A stretch of DNA of 51,242 nt from UBA10161 sp964581105 (GCA_964581105.1 CAZOMB010000006.1:1-51242), one strand, 5' to 3'. Counted from the stretch's first letter, positions 8,038 to 16,252 are shown. A program made the numbers and translations. Notes: generated by a model not told the origin, from the letters alone.

Positions 8038-9798
8038 TCAAATCAGGCTTTTGTCAGTAATTGAAAGTATTTCTTCAAGAGCAGCCTTTCCGTCCTCCCC
8101 AAGCTCTTCTGAGCATGAGGAGAGAAGCTCATCAGCCTCTTTTCTTGTTATATAAGTGAAAAGATAGTCATTTTCTATGAATGTTTTTCCGCAAATGGCC
8201 CCTTCAACAGAAATTGCAAGCTCTTCATTGTGCTTTGCCTCTTGCACAGGTTTTCCGTCTTTTTGTATTTCCCTTACCTGGCCTATTATTTTGCCTTTCT
8301 TATCCATGAGCCTTATTCCTTTTTTCAGCCTTCCTCCTGCAACCTGCACTCCAAATATTGCTGGCTTGCTTTCCCTGAATGTGCAGCTAGGAAGCACAAG
8401 CAGCTTTGCAGGGGATGGAAGCCTTTCAATTGCAGCGCCTGATGCAATTTTTTTCTGCTCTTCAACCCATGCAGCATAATCTTCGCAAAGGGAGTAAATC
8501 ACATCTGAGGAAAACAGCTTGACGCACTTTTTTGCTGCCTCTGCATTTGCGTCTTCTGCAACCCCAACATTGAATGCAAGTACAACGCCTAGGTAAGGTT
8601 CTGTTGCCCTTACAACAGAGGCATCGACAATGTCCTTTTTCACAACATTGCCAACCCCTGCCCTTTTTACCTGCACCTTCTGGGCTGTCAAAAGCTTTCG
8701 TACTGCCTCAATAGAGCCAATGGTATCTGCCTTTACAATTATCCCCATTGACTCAGACTCAGAAAGAATGCCTTTTATCAGGTCATTTATCTCTTTCAGC
8801 TGGTCTGTTTTTGGGTTCTTGTCATCAACAACTATTGGCGAGCCTGGCAAAGCAGCCTCAAGGCCAGGAGCATAAAGTTTCACTCCAGCCGCAGCATGCA
8901 CCTTGTCAACATACTCAAATTTGTCTCCATCTGCTTTTGGCTTTAGCTTAGGCTTTAATACTCCCCTTATTTTTGCCTTTGCAGAGCCATTTATTGTCCC
9001 AAAAAATATTGTGTCATTCTTTTTCAAAGTGCCCTCATAAATTATGACATCCATGGTTGTGCCAAGCCCTTTTTCCTCTTTTACTTCCAATACACTGCCC
9101 TTGCCAATTCCTCCAACCTCTGTTTTAAGCTCTTTTTCAAGGAATTTTTGCGACAAGCCGGCAACTGAAAGCAAAAGCTCGGCAAGCCCTTCTCTTCTTG
9201 TGGCAGAAACAGGGATTATTGCAACCTGCTTTGTAAAGTCAGTGATTCTGTCAAACCTCTCGCTTTCAATCCCGCGCTCATGGAGCTTTCCAACAAGCCC
9301 ATAAAGCATTTCATCAACCCTGGTCTGAACATCTTCCCTTTGCAAGCCTATTGCCTCTACAATGCCGCACTTGCCAGATGATTTCCAGCCAGAGACCAAA
9401 TCCAGTTTATTTGCAGCAACAACAAAAGGGGTTTTGAATTCTTTGAGTATTTTTATGCTCTCAACAGTTTGCGGCTGAAACCCCTGTGTAATGTCAACAA
9501 CAAGAACTGCAATGTCTGCTATGCTGCCTCCTCTTTCCCTTAAGTGGGTAAATGACTCATGCCCAGGAGTATCTATGAAAAGGAGCCCAGGTATTGTAAA
9601 ATCAGGAAGCCTGCTGCCAACTGTGCTGCTGCAGGCCTGCTTTATGTCTGCAAGGGATATTTCAGATGCTCCTATGTGCTGGGTGATTGCCCCTGCCTCT
9701 TTTTTTGCAACATTTGTTTTTCTTATGGCGTCAAGTATGCTGGTTTTTCCATGGTCAACATGGCCCATTACTGCAACAATTGGCTGGCGTAAAACCAT
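8038..9798 (-). CDS. infB: Translation initiation factor aIF5B
   Basis: A 586-residue GTPase, the archaeal/eukaryotic IF2-eIF5B type that promotes subunit joining. G1 is GHVDHGKT (residues 12-19), G3 is DTPGHESF, and G4 is ANKLD; after the G domain come domain II, the IF2 domain 3 (GIIVKADTIGSIEAV) and the C-terminal domain IV. It lacks the long N-terminal extension of eIF5B, as usual in archaea. No intein is seen. I chose ATG 9798, which has AGGTG 8 bases before it and starts MVLRQPIVAVMGHVDHG; a GTG at 9807 is an alternative. It follows the dUTPase-like gene with about 10 bases between, so the two are likely cotranscribed. Confidence 0.95.
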   Translation of the reverse strand: MVLRQPIVAVMGHVDHGKTSILDAIRKTNVAKKEAGAITQHIGASEISLADIKQACSSTVGSRLPDFTIPGLLFIDTPGHESFTHLRERGGSIADIAVLVVDITQGFQPQTVESIKILKEFKTPFVVAANKLDLVSGWKSSGKCGIVEAIGLQREDVQTRVDEMLYGLVGKLHERGIESERFDRITDFTKQVAIIPVSATRREGLAELLLSVAGLSQKFLEKELKTEVGGIGKGSVLEVKEEKGLGTTMDVIIYEGTLKKNDTIFFGTINGSAKAKIRGVLKPKLKPKADGDKFEYVDKVHAAAGVKLYAPGLEAALPGSPIVVDDKNPKTDQLKEINDLIKGILSESESMGIIVKADTIGSIEAVRKLLTAQKVQVKRAGVGNVVKKDIVDASVVRATEPYLGVVLAFNVGVAEDANAEAAKKCVKLFSSDVIYSLCEDYAAWVEEQKKIASGAAIERLPSPAKLLVLPSCTFRESKPAIFGVQVAGGRLKKGIRLMDKKGKIIGQVREIQKDGKPVQEAKHNEELAISVEGAICGKTFIENDYLFTYITRKEADELLSSCSEELGEDGKAALEEILSITDKSLI

Positions 9799-9807
9799 TT
9801 TAAACAC

Positions 9808-10296
9808 CTATTTATTTTCCCCTTTGTACTTTCCATCATATGCTTTTTGCGCTTTTTGCTCAAGCTTTGCAAATACAAGCTGGAGCACTCTTGCATTCTT
9901 GTGAAGTGTTATTCCATTCTTATTATGAACAACAAGCAAAGACTCACTTCTCCCATGGTAGCCAGAATCCCATACAGCACACCTTATGTCTGCCCCGCAG
10001 CGAAGAAGGGATGAGCGTGGAAAACCAAATGCAGCACAGTCAAGGGGGACAGAAACATATTCATTGTAAATTATCTTGTAAGGGCCAGCCGCAAGATGGA
10101 GCTTCCCCTCTTTCCAATCCAGTTTCTTGGTGCTGCTTATTCTCCTTTTGGAGTTGTCAAAGTCAATTTCCCCAGCATCCTCTAATTCATGTACCTCCTT
10201 TAGCGTTAAGTCCACTCCGCAAGGCTGCAGCTGTTCATCCCCTATTAGCTCTTTTACCATGTTCTCTTTTGCTATTTTTTCCCCTGAGACTATCAT
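9808..10296 (-). CDS. dCTP deaminase/dUTPase-fold protein, probable dUTP diphosphatase
   Basis: A 162-residue protein of the dCTP deaminase/dUTPase fold. It has QPCGVDLTLKEVHEL (about residues 23-37), a central YVSVPLDCAAFGFPRSSLLR and AVWDSGYHGRSESLLVV, which matches the archaeal Dut pattern in which the nucleotide-binding Ser and Gly are conserved but the deaminase Glu motif differs. It probably hydrolyses dUTP to dUMP, supplying dTMP synthesis and keeping uracil out of DNA. Start ATG 10296 is about 35 bases after a TTTTAATAC element at 10328-10336. The assignment to Dut rather than a second Dcd is moderate. Confidence 0.8.
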   Translation of the reverse strand: MIVSGEKIAKENMVKELIGDEQLQPCGVDLTLKEVHELEDAGEIDFDNSKRRISSTKKLDWKEGKLHLAAGPYKIIYNEYVSVPLDCAAFGFPRSSLLRCGADIRCAVWDSGYHGRSESLLVVHNKNGITLHKNARVLQLVFAKLEQKAQKAYDGKYKGENK

Positions 10297-10389
10297 TTTC
10301 CTCCCCCGACAGTTTAGCAAGAAGCAGTATTAAAACCCATTACAGGCTGTGCACAAGCTTTTTAAGCAGTATTTGCCAAAAACTGACAC

Positions 10390-10665
10390 ATGGGGGGCAC
10401 AATGTTTACAGCCAAAAAGCCAGTAAATAGAGTTGGTGCTGTTGTTTTTGTACTATCTTTTCTGGCTGCAGCAACATTTTCATTGGGCCAGCTTTCCAAG
10501 ATAAGACAAAACGGTCTTGGCTGGAACAGTGTTGAGAAGCTAAAATATGAGAGCACAATGCAATTGAAAGAGAAACAAATGAAGCCTTTAACAACAGGGG
10601 CACTCTCCGGCAAAATAAAGGTAATGCATGAGACAATTACAAAAGAGGCAAAAGCCATAATGTGA
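10390..10665 (+). CDS. Small single-helix membrane protein, unknown
   Basis: A 91-residue protein with a short basic N-terminus, one hydrophobic helix (RVGAVVFVLSFLAAATFSLG, about residues 14-33) and a polar, lysine-rich remainder. A TTTTTAAG element about 30 bases upstream fits a leaderless start at 10390; ATG 10402 is an alternative. It is followed after 18 bases by a larger membrane protein in the same direction, so they may act together. No family is recognised. Confidence 0.65.
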   Translation: MGGTMFTAKKPVNRVGAVVFVLSFLAAATFSLGQLSKIRQNGLGWNSVEKLKYESTMQLKEKQMKPLTTGALSGKIKVMHETITKEAKAIM

Positions 10666-10683
10666 TTATTTGCAGGTGGTAAA

Positions 10684-11679
10684 ATGAGATTGGTGAGAAA
10701 AAACAAAGACTCAGGCTCTGGAGGCGGAGGCCCAGTAACTGAAAAAGGAAATGGCGATAAAACTAGTGATAACAAGAACAATAAGATTTCATCAAAAGAT
10801 CTTAAGGAAAAGACAGAAGAAATTGATAAGAGCAAAAATACTCGCGAAAAAGAACAAACAAAGGAAGAGAACAGGGTTGATAAAAAAGAAAAAAGTGAAA
10901 GCAGGTCTATACAAGGAAAATGGTCGGGTGAAGAACCACTTGAGCCAATGGAGGATTCAACTGGGGAGAATGAATCTAATAGCCACACAGGTTTTGACGA
11001 TGTATTAGAGGAAAAAAAAGATGACAACAAAACAACTGATTCTAAAAAATTGGAAACTGACGTTGACGACTATTTAGAAAAAGGAGAGAAGAAGGACAAC
11101 GCTGAAGAGGTGAAAGAGCCAAACGACATTTCAAAGATAGGTGAGGGCATATGGACAACTCTAAACACAACAGTACATCTTAGTGTTAGCTTCATCATTT
11201 TCGTAACCTTATGGGCTGCAGGGGCAGTTAAGCTTGGCCCGCCGGACTTCACACAAAAAATACAAAAGAAACCAGTTATTGAAGAAGTTGGCAAACAAAA
11301 ACAAACGAAAAAGGAATGGTCAAACCTTACGGAGCTTGCAGCCTTTTGCAATATGACTGACAAGCAAATGGCATGGATGACTAAAACAAAGGAAAGGCTT
11401 TTGCATGGTGAATTATTCAAAGGAAAGCTTACAGAACAAGATGTCATCCATTATCTAAGGAAGAGCGGAATATTGGTAACATCAGGCGTTAGCATTCAGA
11501 CAGCAGAGGAATCACTTTTCAATCAAAGGGCAGCTGCAAAAACCGGGCAAGAGAAAGAGGAGATTGACAAGCAAATACAGGTTCTCCGTGCCTTTAAGAA
11601 GGAGTGCGGCTCGCCTGATGAGGTATGGGCTTGGCATGGCAAATATGATTCTCCCCCCGGCTTAGTGCAGGTAAAATAA
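10684..11679 (+). CDS. Charged, low-complexity membrane protein, unknown
   Basis: A 331-residue protein. The first 155 residues are almost entirely K, E, D, S and N and look disordered. One transmembrane helix follows (VHLSVSFIIFVTLWAAGAVK, about residues 163-182), then a 150-residue C-terminal region with a short acidic/aromatic fold containing LAAFCNMTDKQMAWM and the end DEVWAWHGKYDSPPG. This is a cytoplasmic-tail plus anchor layout, direction unknown. It is downstream of the 91-residue membrane protein and convergent with the COG0170 kinase. A long antisense frame here is a by-product of the repetitive codons. Confidence 0.72.
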   Translation: MRLVRKNKDSGSGGGGPVTEKGNGDKTSDNKNNKISSKDLKEKTEEIDKSKNTREKEQTKEENRVDKKEKSESRSIQGKWSGEEPLEPMEDSTGENESNSHTGFDDVLEEKKDDNKTTDSKKLETDVDDYLEKGEKKDNAEEVKEPNDISKIGEGIWTTLNTTVHLSVSFIIFVTLWAAGAVKLGPPDFTQKIQKKPVIEEVGKQKQTKKEWSNLTELAAFCNMTDKQMAWMTKTKERLLHGELFKGKLTEQDVIHYLRKSGILVTSGVSIQTAEESLFNQRAAAKTGQEKEEIDKQIQVLRAFKKECGSPDEVWAWHGKYDSPPGLVQVK

Positions 11680-12231
11680 CTAAACCAGCCTAAAGCCTAT
11701 CACGCAAACTACAGCAATCACAAGGTTATCATCTACTCTTGATTCCAAACTCTCAGCTAGTGCTGCTGCCCCTGCTACAGCAAGAGCCCACCAGCCTGCA
11801 AAATAAACAGCAGGAATGCAAGCAAGGAAAAACGCAGCTGTGCCCCCAATGGTTTTGTTCCTGCTGTAAAAGAGCTTCTTCTTGCTTCTCCTGCCAAAAT
11901 ATGAGCTTGCTGCATCTCCAAATCCAAGTATTATGAGTGATGCCATGATATAGTTTATGTCAACAAGCAAGGTAAGGATTGCCAAAGTTGCTGCAGCTAT
12001 TGTCATGGCCCCATAGCCAGGCGTTACCCCTGGCCTTTCAAATGCATTGATAAGCCTTTCAAGAGGCCCAAGCATTACATTTGAAAGCTTGAGATGAACA
12101 AGCACCAAGCCAAGACAAAGTATAATGCCAACAGTATAAGTTGCTATTGTTATGCCGAAAAACAGGACAAGGAACATGCTTGCAAGACCAAGAAAAACAT
12201 GAAATATCTGCCTATTGTCCTCATTCATCAA
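11680..12231 (-). CDS. COG0170-type integral membrane lipid/dolichol kinase
   Basis: A 183-residue membrane protein with about five to six helices and the signature GFGDAASSYFGRRSKKKLF, then NKTIGGTAAFF. This matches the SEC59/dolichol kinase - CTP-dependent diacylglycerol kinase family (COG0170). It would phosphorylate a polyprenol or a lipid alcohol using CTP. It begins 5 bases after the stop of the PAP2 phosphatase, so a phosphatase and kinase for the same lipid pool are paired. In an archaeon the likely substrates are dolichol or archaeol-type alcohols; this is inference. Confidence 0.78.
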   Translation of the reverse strand: MMNEDNRQIFHVFLGLASMFLVLFFGITIATYTVGIILCLGLVLVHLKLSNVMLGPLERLINAFERPGVTPGYGAMTIAAATLAILTLLVDINYIMASLIILGFGDAASSYFGRRSKKKLFYSRNKTIGGTAAFFLACIPAVYFAGWWALAVAGAAALAESLESRVDDNLVIAVVCVIGFRLV

Positions 12232-12236
12232 AGCAC

Positions 12237-12779
12237 CTACTTGTGCAAGCTGCCAATGTCATGCCTTATGCATACTTCACGAGGCATTTCCCATCCTGCG
12301 AATTTCCAGAGTATTTCAGCAAGAACGCATGCAAAAAACGCAAGAGCAAAGCCTGCTGCAACCTCTGGTATTGTGTGCACCCCCAAGTATACCCTTGAAA
12401 ATGCAATGAAAAGAGCATATAAGAAGAAAATTGCAAAAGAGCGGTTTCCTATTGCGCCTATTGCAATAGTAAAGCCAAGCAAAGAATGCAAAGAAGGAAG
12501 TGAAAAGCCTTCAGGACAGGGTATTTTGCCAGGAATTTGCTCGCATGGCCTCTGCTCTTGTATGAATGACTTAAAGGAAAGGCCCAAAAAAAGCCCGATA
12601 ATGACTGTCATGAGCAAAAGGGGCAGCTTTTTCTGCTCTTTGAAAACAAAAGAGGTTCCAATTACAAGCGCTGCTGTGAATATGACTATGAAAGTCACAT
12701 CCCCAAGCAGCATTGAGGCTTGTATGACCGGCTCCCTGACAATGCCAAATAATTGAACTACAAGCTGCCAAGCGTCCAT
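12237..12779 (-). CDS. PAP2-family membrane phosphatase
   Basis: A 180-residue protein with about six helices and the three PAP2 motifs: KSFIQEQRP, PSLHS (a variant of PSGH) and SRVYLGVHTIPEV with the catalytic His. It should dephosphorylate a lipid phosphate such as undecaprenyl/dolichyl diphosphate or an isoprenoid diphosphate at the membrane surface. ATG 12779 is favoured over 12785 because the shared TATA (12801-12810) is about 27 bases before it. It heads a two-gene operon with the COG0170 kinase. Confidence 0.85.
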   Translation of the reverse strand: MDAWQLVVQLFGIVREPVIQASMLLGDVTFIVIFTAALVIGTSFVFKEQKKLPLLLMTVIIGLFLGLSFKSFIQEQRPCEQIPGKIPCPEGFSLPSLHSLLGFTIAIGAIGNRSFAIFFLYALFIAFSRVYLGVHTIPEVAAGFALAFFACVLAEILWKFAGWEMPREVCIRHDIGSLHK

Positions 12780-12800
12780 TAACAATTCACCAGCTCCAGC

Positions 12801-12810
12801 ATTTTTATAT
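12801..12810. promoter_or_regulatory. Shared divergent TATA element
   Basis: ATTTTTATAT reads as a TATA box in both directions, about 27 bases before the PAP2 start on the minus strand and about 35 before the HEAT-repeat protein start on the plus strand. Both mRNAs would be leaderless or nearly so. Confidence 0.45.
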
Positions 12811-12840
12811 TGTGCCTTCGATATGCTGGAAGTTGATTCA

Positions 12841-13965
12841 ATGGCAGAGAGAACAAAGGCTAAATACCATCAGGCAAGCCTTTCAGAGGCTTTTGAGCAA
12901 AAGCCTGACAATATTGACAAGTTGGTTGCACAGGCATTTGATTCTGACCCAAAGGTAAGGGAAAAGGTCGCTTCAGATCTTGGCAAGATAGAAGACCCCA
13001 GGGCAATATTTGCATTGATTGAGCTTTCTGCTGACAAGGAGGAAAAAGTAAAAGAGGCAGCGCAAAGGTCATTGGGAAAGTTCAAGGAAGAGGAAGATGC
13101 AATAGTTTCCCTTGAAAAACTGCTTGCAGCAAGGAAAAAGAGGATTGAAGAGCCTGAAACAGCGCCGAAAGTGAATGGAAAGAAAATGCTGCCAACCATT
13201 GAAAAGCTGTTTGAGCACTATGAGCCAAAAAAGAGGGAAAGAGTGAAAAGAAAGCTCTTCCCCTCGCTTTTGAAGCAGTTTGGCTTTAAGCCCCAAGAGC
13301 TTGGAGACCCTCTTAAAGAGCTTGAAAATATTTATCATAAGCCAGCAAGGCAAGAAACCCCTGTACCCGCTCCAAAGCCAGAGTCGCAAGACGCAGACAA
13401 TTTCCCATTTGGGGAAAACCCTGCTCCTACTCGCAAAAATGACCTTATTGAAGTTGAGGAGCATGACAGGGAAATTGCCCCATACGCTGAGTTTGAGGGG
13501 GCTGATGAGCTTGCAGCTGAGAGCAAGTACTTTAAGCTTGCATATGAGCTTGCCACAACCCCTGGCATGGGAAAGGCAGCATTAAAAAAAGAGGAAAAAA
13601 GGATAGTCTCAAACTTCAAAAAAGAGGTTAATACTGCATTCAAGCTGGCAGCTGCAAAGGCAAAAGAAGAAGGGTTTGCAAAGCTTACGAACCTTAAGCC
13701 AGGAATGAGGGGATTATCCTTTTCAGAGCTTCCAATTGCATCAATAACTGAAATAGACTATGGGGCAAGGAAAAAGCCATACATGAAAATCTCGCTTTGG
13801 GATGGGAAAAGGGAAGTGCCTGTTTTAGTGCCAAAAGAAAGGGCAAAAGGAATACTTGTCTCAGACAGAATTGAGCTCAAAAAAGTGTCAGTTGACTTTC
13901 TTGTTGAGTCAAAGGAAATTGTGCTTGTTGCCTCAAGGGCAAGCAAAATACTTGTTGTAAAGTAG
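12841..13965 (+). CDS. HEAT-repeat protein with C-terminal unknown domain
   Basis: A 374-residue protein. Residues about 20-95 form HEAT/PBS-type helical repeats (DSDPKVREKVASDLGKIEDP, then ADKEEKVKEAAQRSLGKF). A helical middle and a proline-rich linker (ETPVPAPKPES) follow. The C-terminal 150 residues end in a beta-rich domain (LKPGMRGLSFSELPIASI to the end) that looks like an OB-type fold acting on an ssDNA/RNA or protein partner. I chose ATG 12841 from the TATA spacing; a start at 12823 is possible. Role unknown; an adaptor or nucleic-acid-linked scaffold is plausible. Confidence 0.78.
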   Translation: MAERTKAKYHQASLSEAFEQKPDNIDKLVAQAFDSDPKVREKVASDLGKIEDPRAIFALIELSADKEEKVKEAAQRSLGKFKEEEDAIVSLEKLLAARKKRIEEPETAPKVNGKKMLPTIEKLFEHYEPKKRERVKRKLFPSLLKQFGFKPQELGDPLKELENIYHKPARQETPVPAPKPESQDADNFPFGENPAPTRKNDLIEVEEHDREIAPYAEFEGADELAAESKYFKLAYELATTPGMGKAALKKEEKRIVSNFKKEVNTAFKLAAAKAKEEGFAKLTNLKPGMRGLSFSELPIASITEIDYGARKKPYMKISLWDGKREVPVLVPKERAKGILVSDRIELKKVSVDFLVESKEIVLVASRASKILVVK

Positions 13966-14454
13966 CTAATTTTTCCCCATGAGCTTCAAATACGGCAAAA
14001 TCCATTCATAAAACTCTTTTGAAAGAACTGCAACTTTCCCTTTTTGCTTTCTTGCCCTAAAGCCAAGCCTAAGAAGCACTATCTCATCTACATGGTCCCC
14101 GAAAAAATAGGCAATCCCTGTGCTGGAAAACCCTCCCCTCGCATCAAATGCACCTGCAAAATAAGAGGCTGCAAACTCATTTTTGTATTTCAGCCTCTGT
14201 TCTCTCTTTTTAATTTCCTCATCAAGCCATGCCCTTACAGCTGAATTGTAAAAATAGCATTTTGTCTGCTCTTCAGGCTTTTTTGCCTCTTCAAACTTCA
14301 CTTTGTCAGGTTTTGCCAGCTTTTCAGATAGGCACAAAGTCAAAAAAGCCTCGCAAAGCTCTTTTCTCCCCTGTACTCCGACTCCTTGCTTTGTCCTTCT
14401 TGCTTTCCAAAGCCCAAGCAAATACGCTCGTGCAGGGCTCATCTTGTGCTTCAT
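13966..14454 (-). CDS. Stand-alone, degenerate LAGLIDADG-type protein
   Basis: A 162-residue protein with two regions that resemble the LAGLIDADG helix: ARAYLLGLWKARRTKQG near residue 8, which lacks the acidic residue, and ASYFAGAFDARGGFSS near residue 95, which keeps Asp. It ends with LLRLGFRARKQKGKVAVLSK, typical of the post-motif sheet. It is not inside an intron or intein; both neighbours are intact genes. So it is either a decaying free-standing homing endonuclease or a domesticated derivative. It is convergent with the HEAT gene, stop to stop. Confidence 0.65.
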   Translation of the reverse strand: MKHKMSPARAYLLGLWKARRTKQGVGVQGRKELCEAFLTLCLSEKLAKPDKVKFEEAKKPEEQTKCYFYNSAVRAWLDEEIKKREQRLKYKNEFAASYFAGAFDARGGFSSTGIAYFFGDHVDEIVLLRLGFRARKQKGKVAVLSKEFYEWILPYLKLMGKN

Positions 14455-14490
14455 AGGAGAATAAAAGAAGGAAGGGAATTAAAAAAGCAA

Positions 14491-15057
14491 TCAGTAGTCT
14501 GGGAGCCTGTAAAGCACTACACCATCGGTCTTTTCTTCTGCAATAGCTCGCGCAAGCCCACCAATCTCAAGCTGGTTCTTTGCCTCATTCAAAAACCCTT
14601 TGAAAACAACTCCCCCTACAGCTGCAACCTCTATGATGGCAAGCTTTGCATTGAGGTTGTTGTGCTCTGTTTCAGAATCCTCGCTGGAAGTTTTTTCATA
14701 TGCGCTCTTGAGAAATTTTACTGCCTTTTTAGGGTTCTTTTTCTCGTGGGCAAAGTAAATTGCAATTGCCCCAGCGGCAAGTCCATAATACCTGTCTTGG
14801 CCAGAATAACCGGCACTTCTGCTAAGCGAGTTGTTTTCAAGCTCACCAAGCGTCTTTAAAGCCATCTCTTCATCTTTCTTTGCAAGATAATTTCTGGCAG
14901 CCCAGTACTTGCCGCATGCATATGCATTACGGTCTTTATTGTTTGTAATGGCATTTGGATTGATTTCAAATGCAATGGTCTTGCCTTTAGTCCTCGGTAT
15001 GTTCTTGAGCAATAGTGGCGGTCTCCCCATGCTTGCACCTTTGGCTTTTCTGGGCAT
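14491..15057 (-). CDS. Helical-repeat protein of unknown function
   Basis: A 188-residue basic protein. The N-terminal 30 residues are Lys/Arg/Pro-rich, and the rest is alpha-helical with TPR-like spacing (YACGKYWAARNYLAKKDEEM, then AAGAIAIYFAHEKKNPKKA). It lies 36 bases upstream of the LAGLIDADG-like gene on the same strand and directly downstream of the 16S 3' flank. A weak TATA (CTATATGG) lies about 25 bases before the start. No family recognised. Confidence 0.65.
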   Translation of the reverse strand: MPRKAKGASMGRPPLLLKNIPRTKGKTIAFEINPNAITNNKDRNAYACGKYWAARNYLAKKDEEMALKTLGELENNSLSRSAGYSGQDRYYGLAAGAIAIYFAHEKKNPKKAVKFLKSAYEKTSSEDSETEHNNLNAKLAIIEVAAVGGVVFKGFLNEAKNQLEIGGLARAIAEEKTDGVVLYRLPDY

Positions 15058-15113
15058 AAGTGCTTAAAAACCCATATAGCTTGCGCTAGCTTTTGTAAAA
15101 ATACACGCTTCAT

Positions 15114-15160
15114 GGAAAAATTCAAGAGAATTTTTCCAGCAGTGGAGCGAAAGCTCCACT
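15114..15160. repeat. Two tandem perfect hairpins downstream of the 16S gene
   Basis: Hairpin 1 (15114-15137) is GGAAAAATTC-AAGA-GAATTTTTCC, 10 bp. Hairpin 2 (15141-15160) is AGTGGAGC-GAAA-GCTCCACT, 8 bp with a GNRA-type loop on the plus strand. They lie 80-130 bases past the rRNA 3' end and could act in rRNA 3' processing or termination. The GTGGAGC/GCTCCAC core also occurs at 4452-4470. Confidence 0.6.
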
Positions 15161-15494
15161 CCAAAGAATTAACAAAGAGAGAAATAAGAGTCCATCACCT
15201 TGCGACACTTTCAAGTAGCTCCAATCTATCCCAGATAGATTAATGGAGGTGATCTATCCGCAGGTTCCCCTACGGATACCTTGTTACGACTTAGCCCCCC
15301 TCACGAACTTCTGGTTCGACAGCGCCAAGAAGCGCAGCCTCACCAAAAACACGCTTGGGTGACTTGACGGGCGGTGTGTGCAAGGAGCGGGGACGTATTC
15401 ACCGCTCGAGTCCACTCACCAATATGTTAGATATCGATGATTGATGACAAGCGATTACTAGGGATTCCAGCTTCATGAGGGCGGGTTTCAGCCC

Positions 15495-16187
15495 TCAATC
15501 CGAACTCGGGGCAAGTTTGACGGATTCGCTTCTCCTTTCGGAGTCGCAGCCTATTGTCTTGCCCATTGTATGCCACGTAAGGCCCCACGAAGTTAACTTT
15601 CTCGGATGAGTGAACCCAACGACAGTCATATACCTTTCAGTGTTCTTATAACCAGTGATCGCAAAACCATGCATGTTTCCGGAGTTCCATTTGGAAAACC
15701 GTATCCCAAAGCCTTCCAATATGCTGCAAAGCTCGTCTCGAATGAAGGCATTTGCAACATGCATGGAAATCTTCGGGTAAATGTAATCTTTTTTCTTGCG
15801 CTTAAGAAGCAGCCTAGTTACGCAGCCCTCTGCATCCATCCAGCCCCGCACATATGATTTGCGAGTCTGTTTATCACCCTCCAATATCCAAGCTGGTGTT
15901 TTCATTGAAAACGTTTTCTTTCCCGCTGGGATTCCAAGGTTGACTAAGTTTTCTGCTATTTTCTTTGAGCGCAAGCGTGTTCTGTAAGTTATTCTCTTTA
16001 GGTGAGTTTTCATAGGTGCAACCGTCGGCTTGGCTTTAAGGCATTCCTCAAAAAGCGGCACAATTACGGTTTGGTGAAATTCCAGGCAGTCATCAACGAT
16101 GTGCACAGAATATTCGCACCTCTTGCTCATGTAAATACAGCCGTCTCCTCCTATCAGGCCAACTAAGTAAGCTAGCTTGCTATTCAT
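15495..16187 (-). CDS. LAGLIDADG homing endonuclease of 16S intron A
   Basis: A 230-residue single-chain enzyme with two LAGLIDADG motifs, YLVGLIGGDGCIYM (about residues 7-20) and YVRGWMDAEGCVTR (about 114-127), both with the catalytic acid. Between and after them are the beta-saddle segments (for example SVHIVDDCLEFHQT). It would cut intronless 16S DNA at the insertion site and so spread the intron. The last 25 or so codons lie in the 3' rRNA exon; in the excised circular intron the frame would close earlier. It appears intact. Confidence 0.9.
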   Translation of the reverse strand: MNSKLAYLVGLIGGDGCIYMSKRCEYSVHIVDDCLEFHQTVIVPLFEECLKAKPTVAPMKTHLKRITYRTRLRSKKIAENLVNLGIPAGKKTFSMKTPAWILEGDKQTRKSYVRGWMDAEGCVTRLLLKRKKKDYIYPKISMHVANAFIRDELCSILEGFGIRFSKWNSGNMHGFAITGYKNTERYMTVVGFTHPRKLTSWGLTWHTMGKTIGCDSERRSESVKLAPSSD

Positions 16188-16252
16188 AGAAGAACGTCTA
16201 ATCTATGGTTTAAGAACGTTTCTAAGGTATCATGCCGGTGGTTCTTGTTAAC
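15571..16252 (-). other. 16S intron A with LAGLIDADG ORF (near E. coli 1231-1235)
   Basis: It interrupts the conserved GGGCTACACCGCG...TACAATGG block. Length is about 680 nt; the exact edges are ambiguous by a few bases. A LAGLIDADG endonuclease is encoded inside. Archaeal rRNA introns are cut by the same bulge-helix-bulge endonuclease that processes tRNA. The site lies downstream of the 1205/1213 sites familiar from Crenarchaeota. Confidence 0.85.

Noticed and set aside
10362..11030. Long minus-strand frame of 222 codons opposite the charged membrane protein
   Set aside because: It is the mirror of a Lys/Glu/Asp-rich gene; its Ser/Phe/Leu-rich translation is typical of antisense frames and it has no ribosome site.
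12094..12756. Plus-strand frame of 220 codons
   Set aside because: It runs opposite the COG0170 kinase and PAP2 genes, whose motifs are clear on the minus strand.
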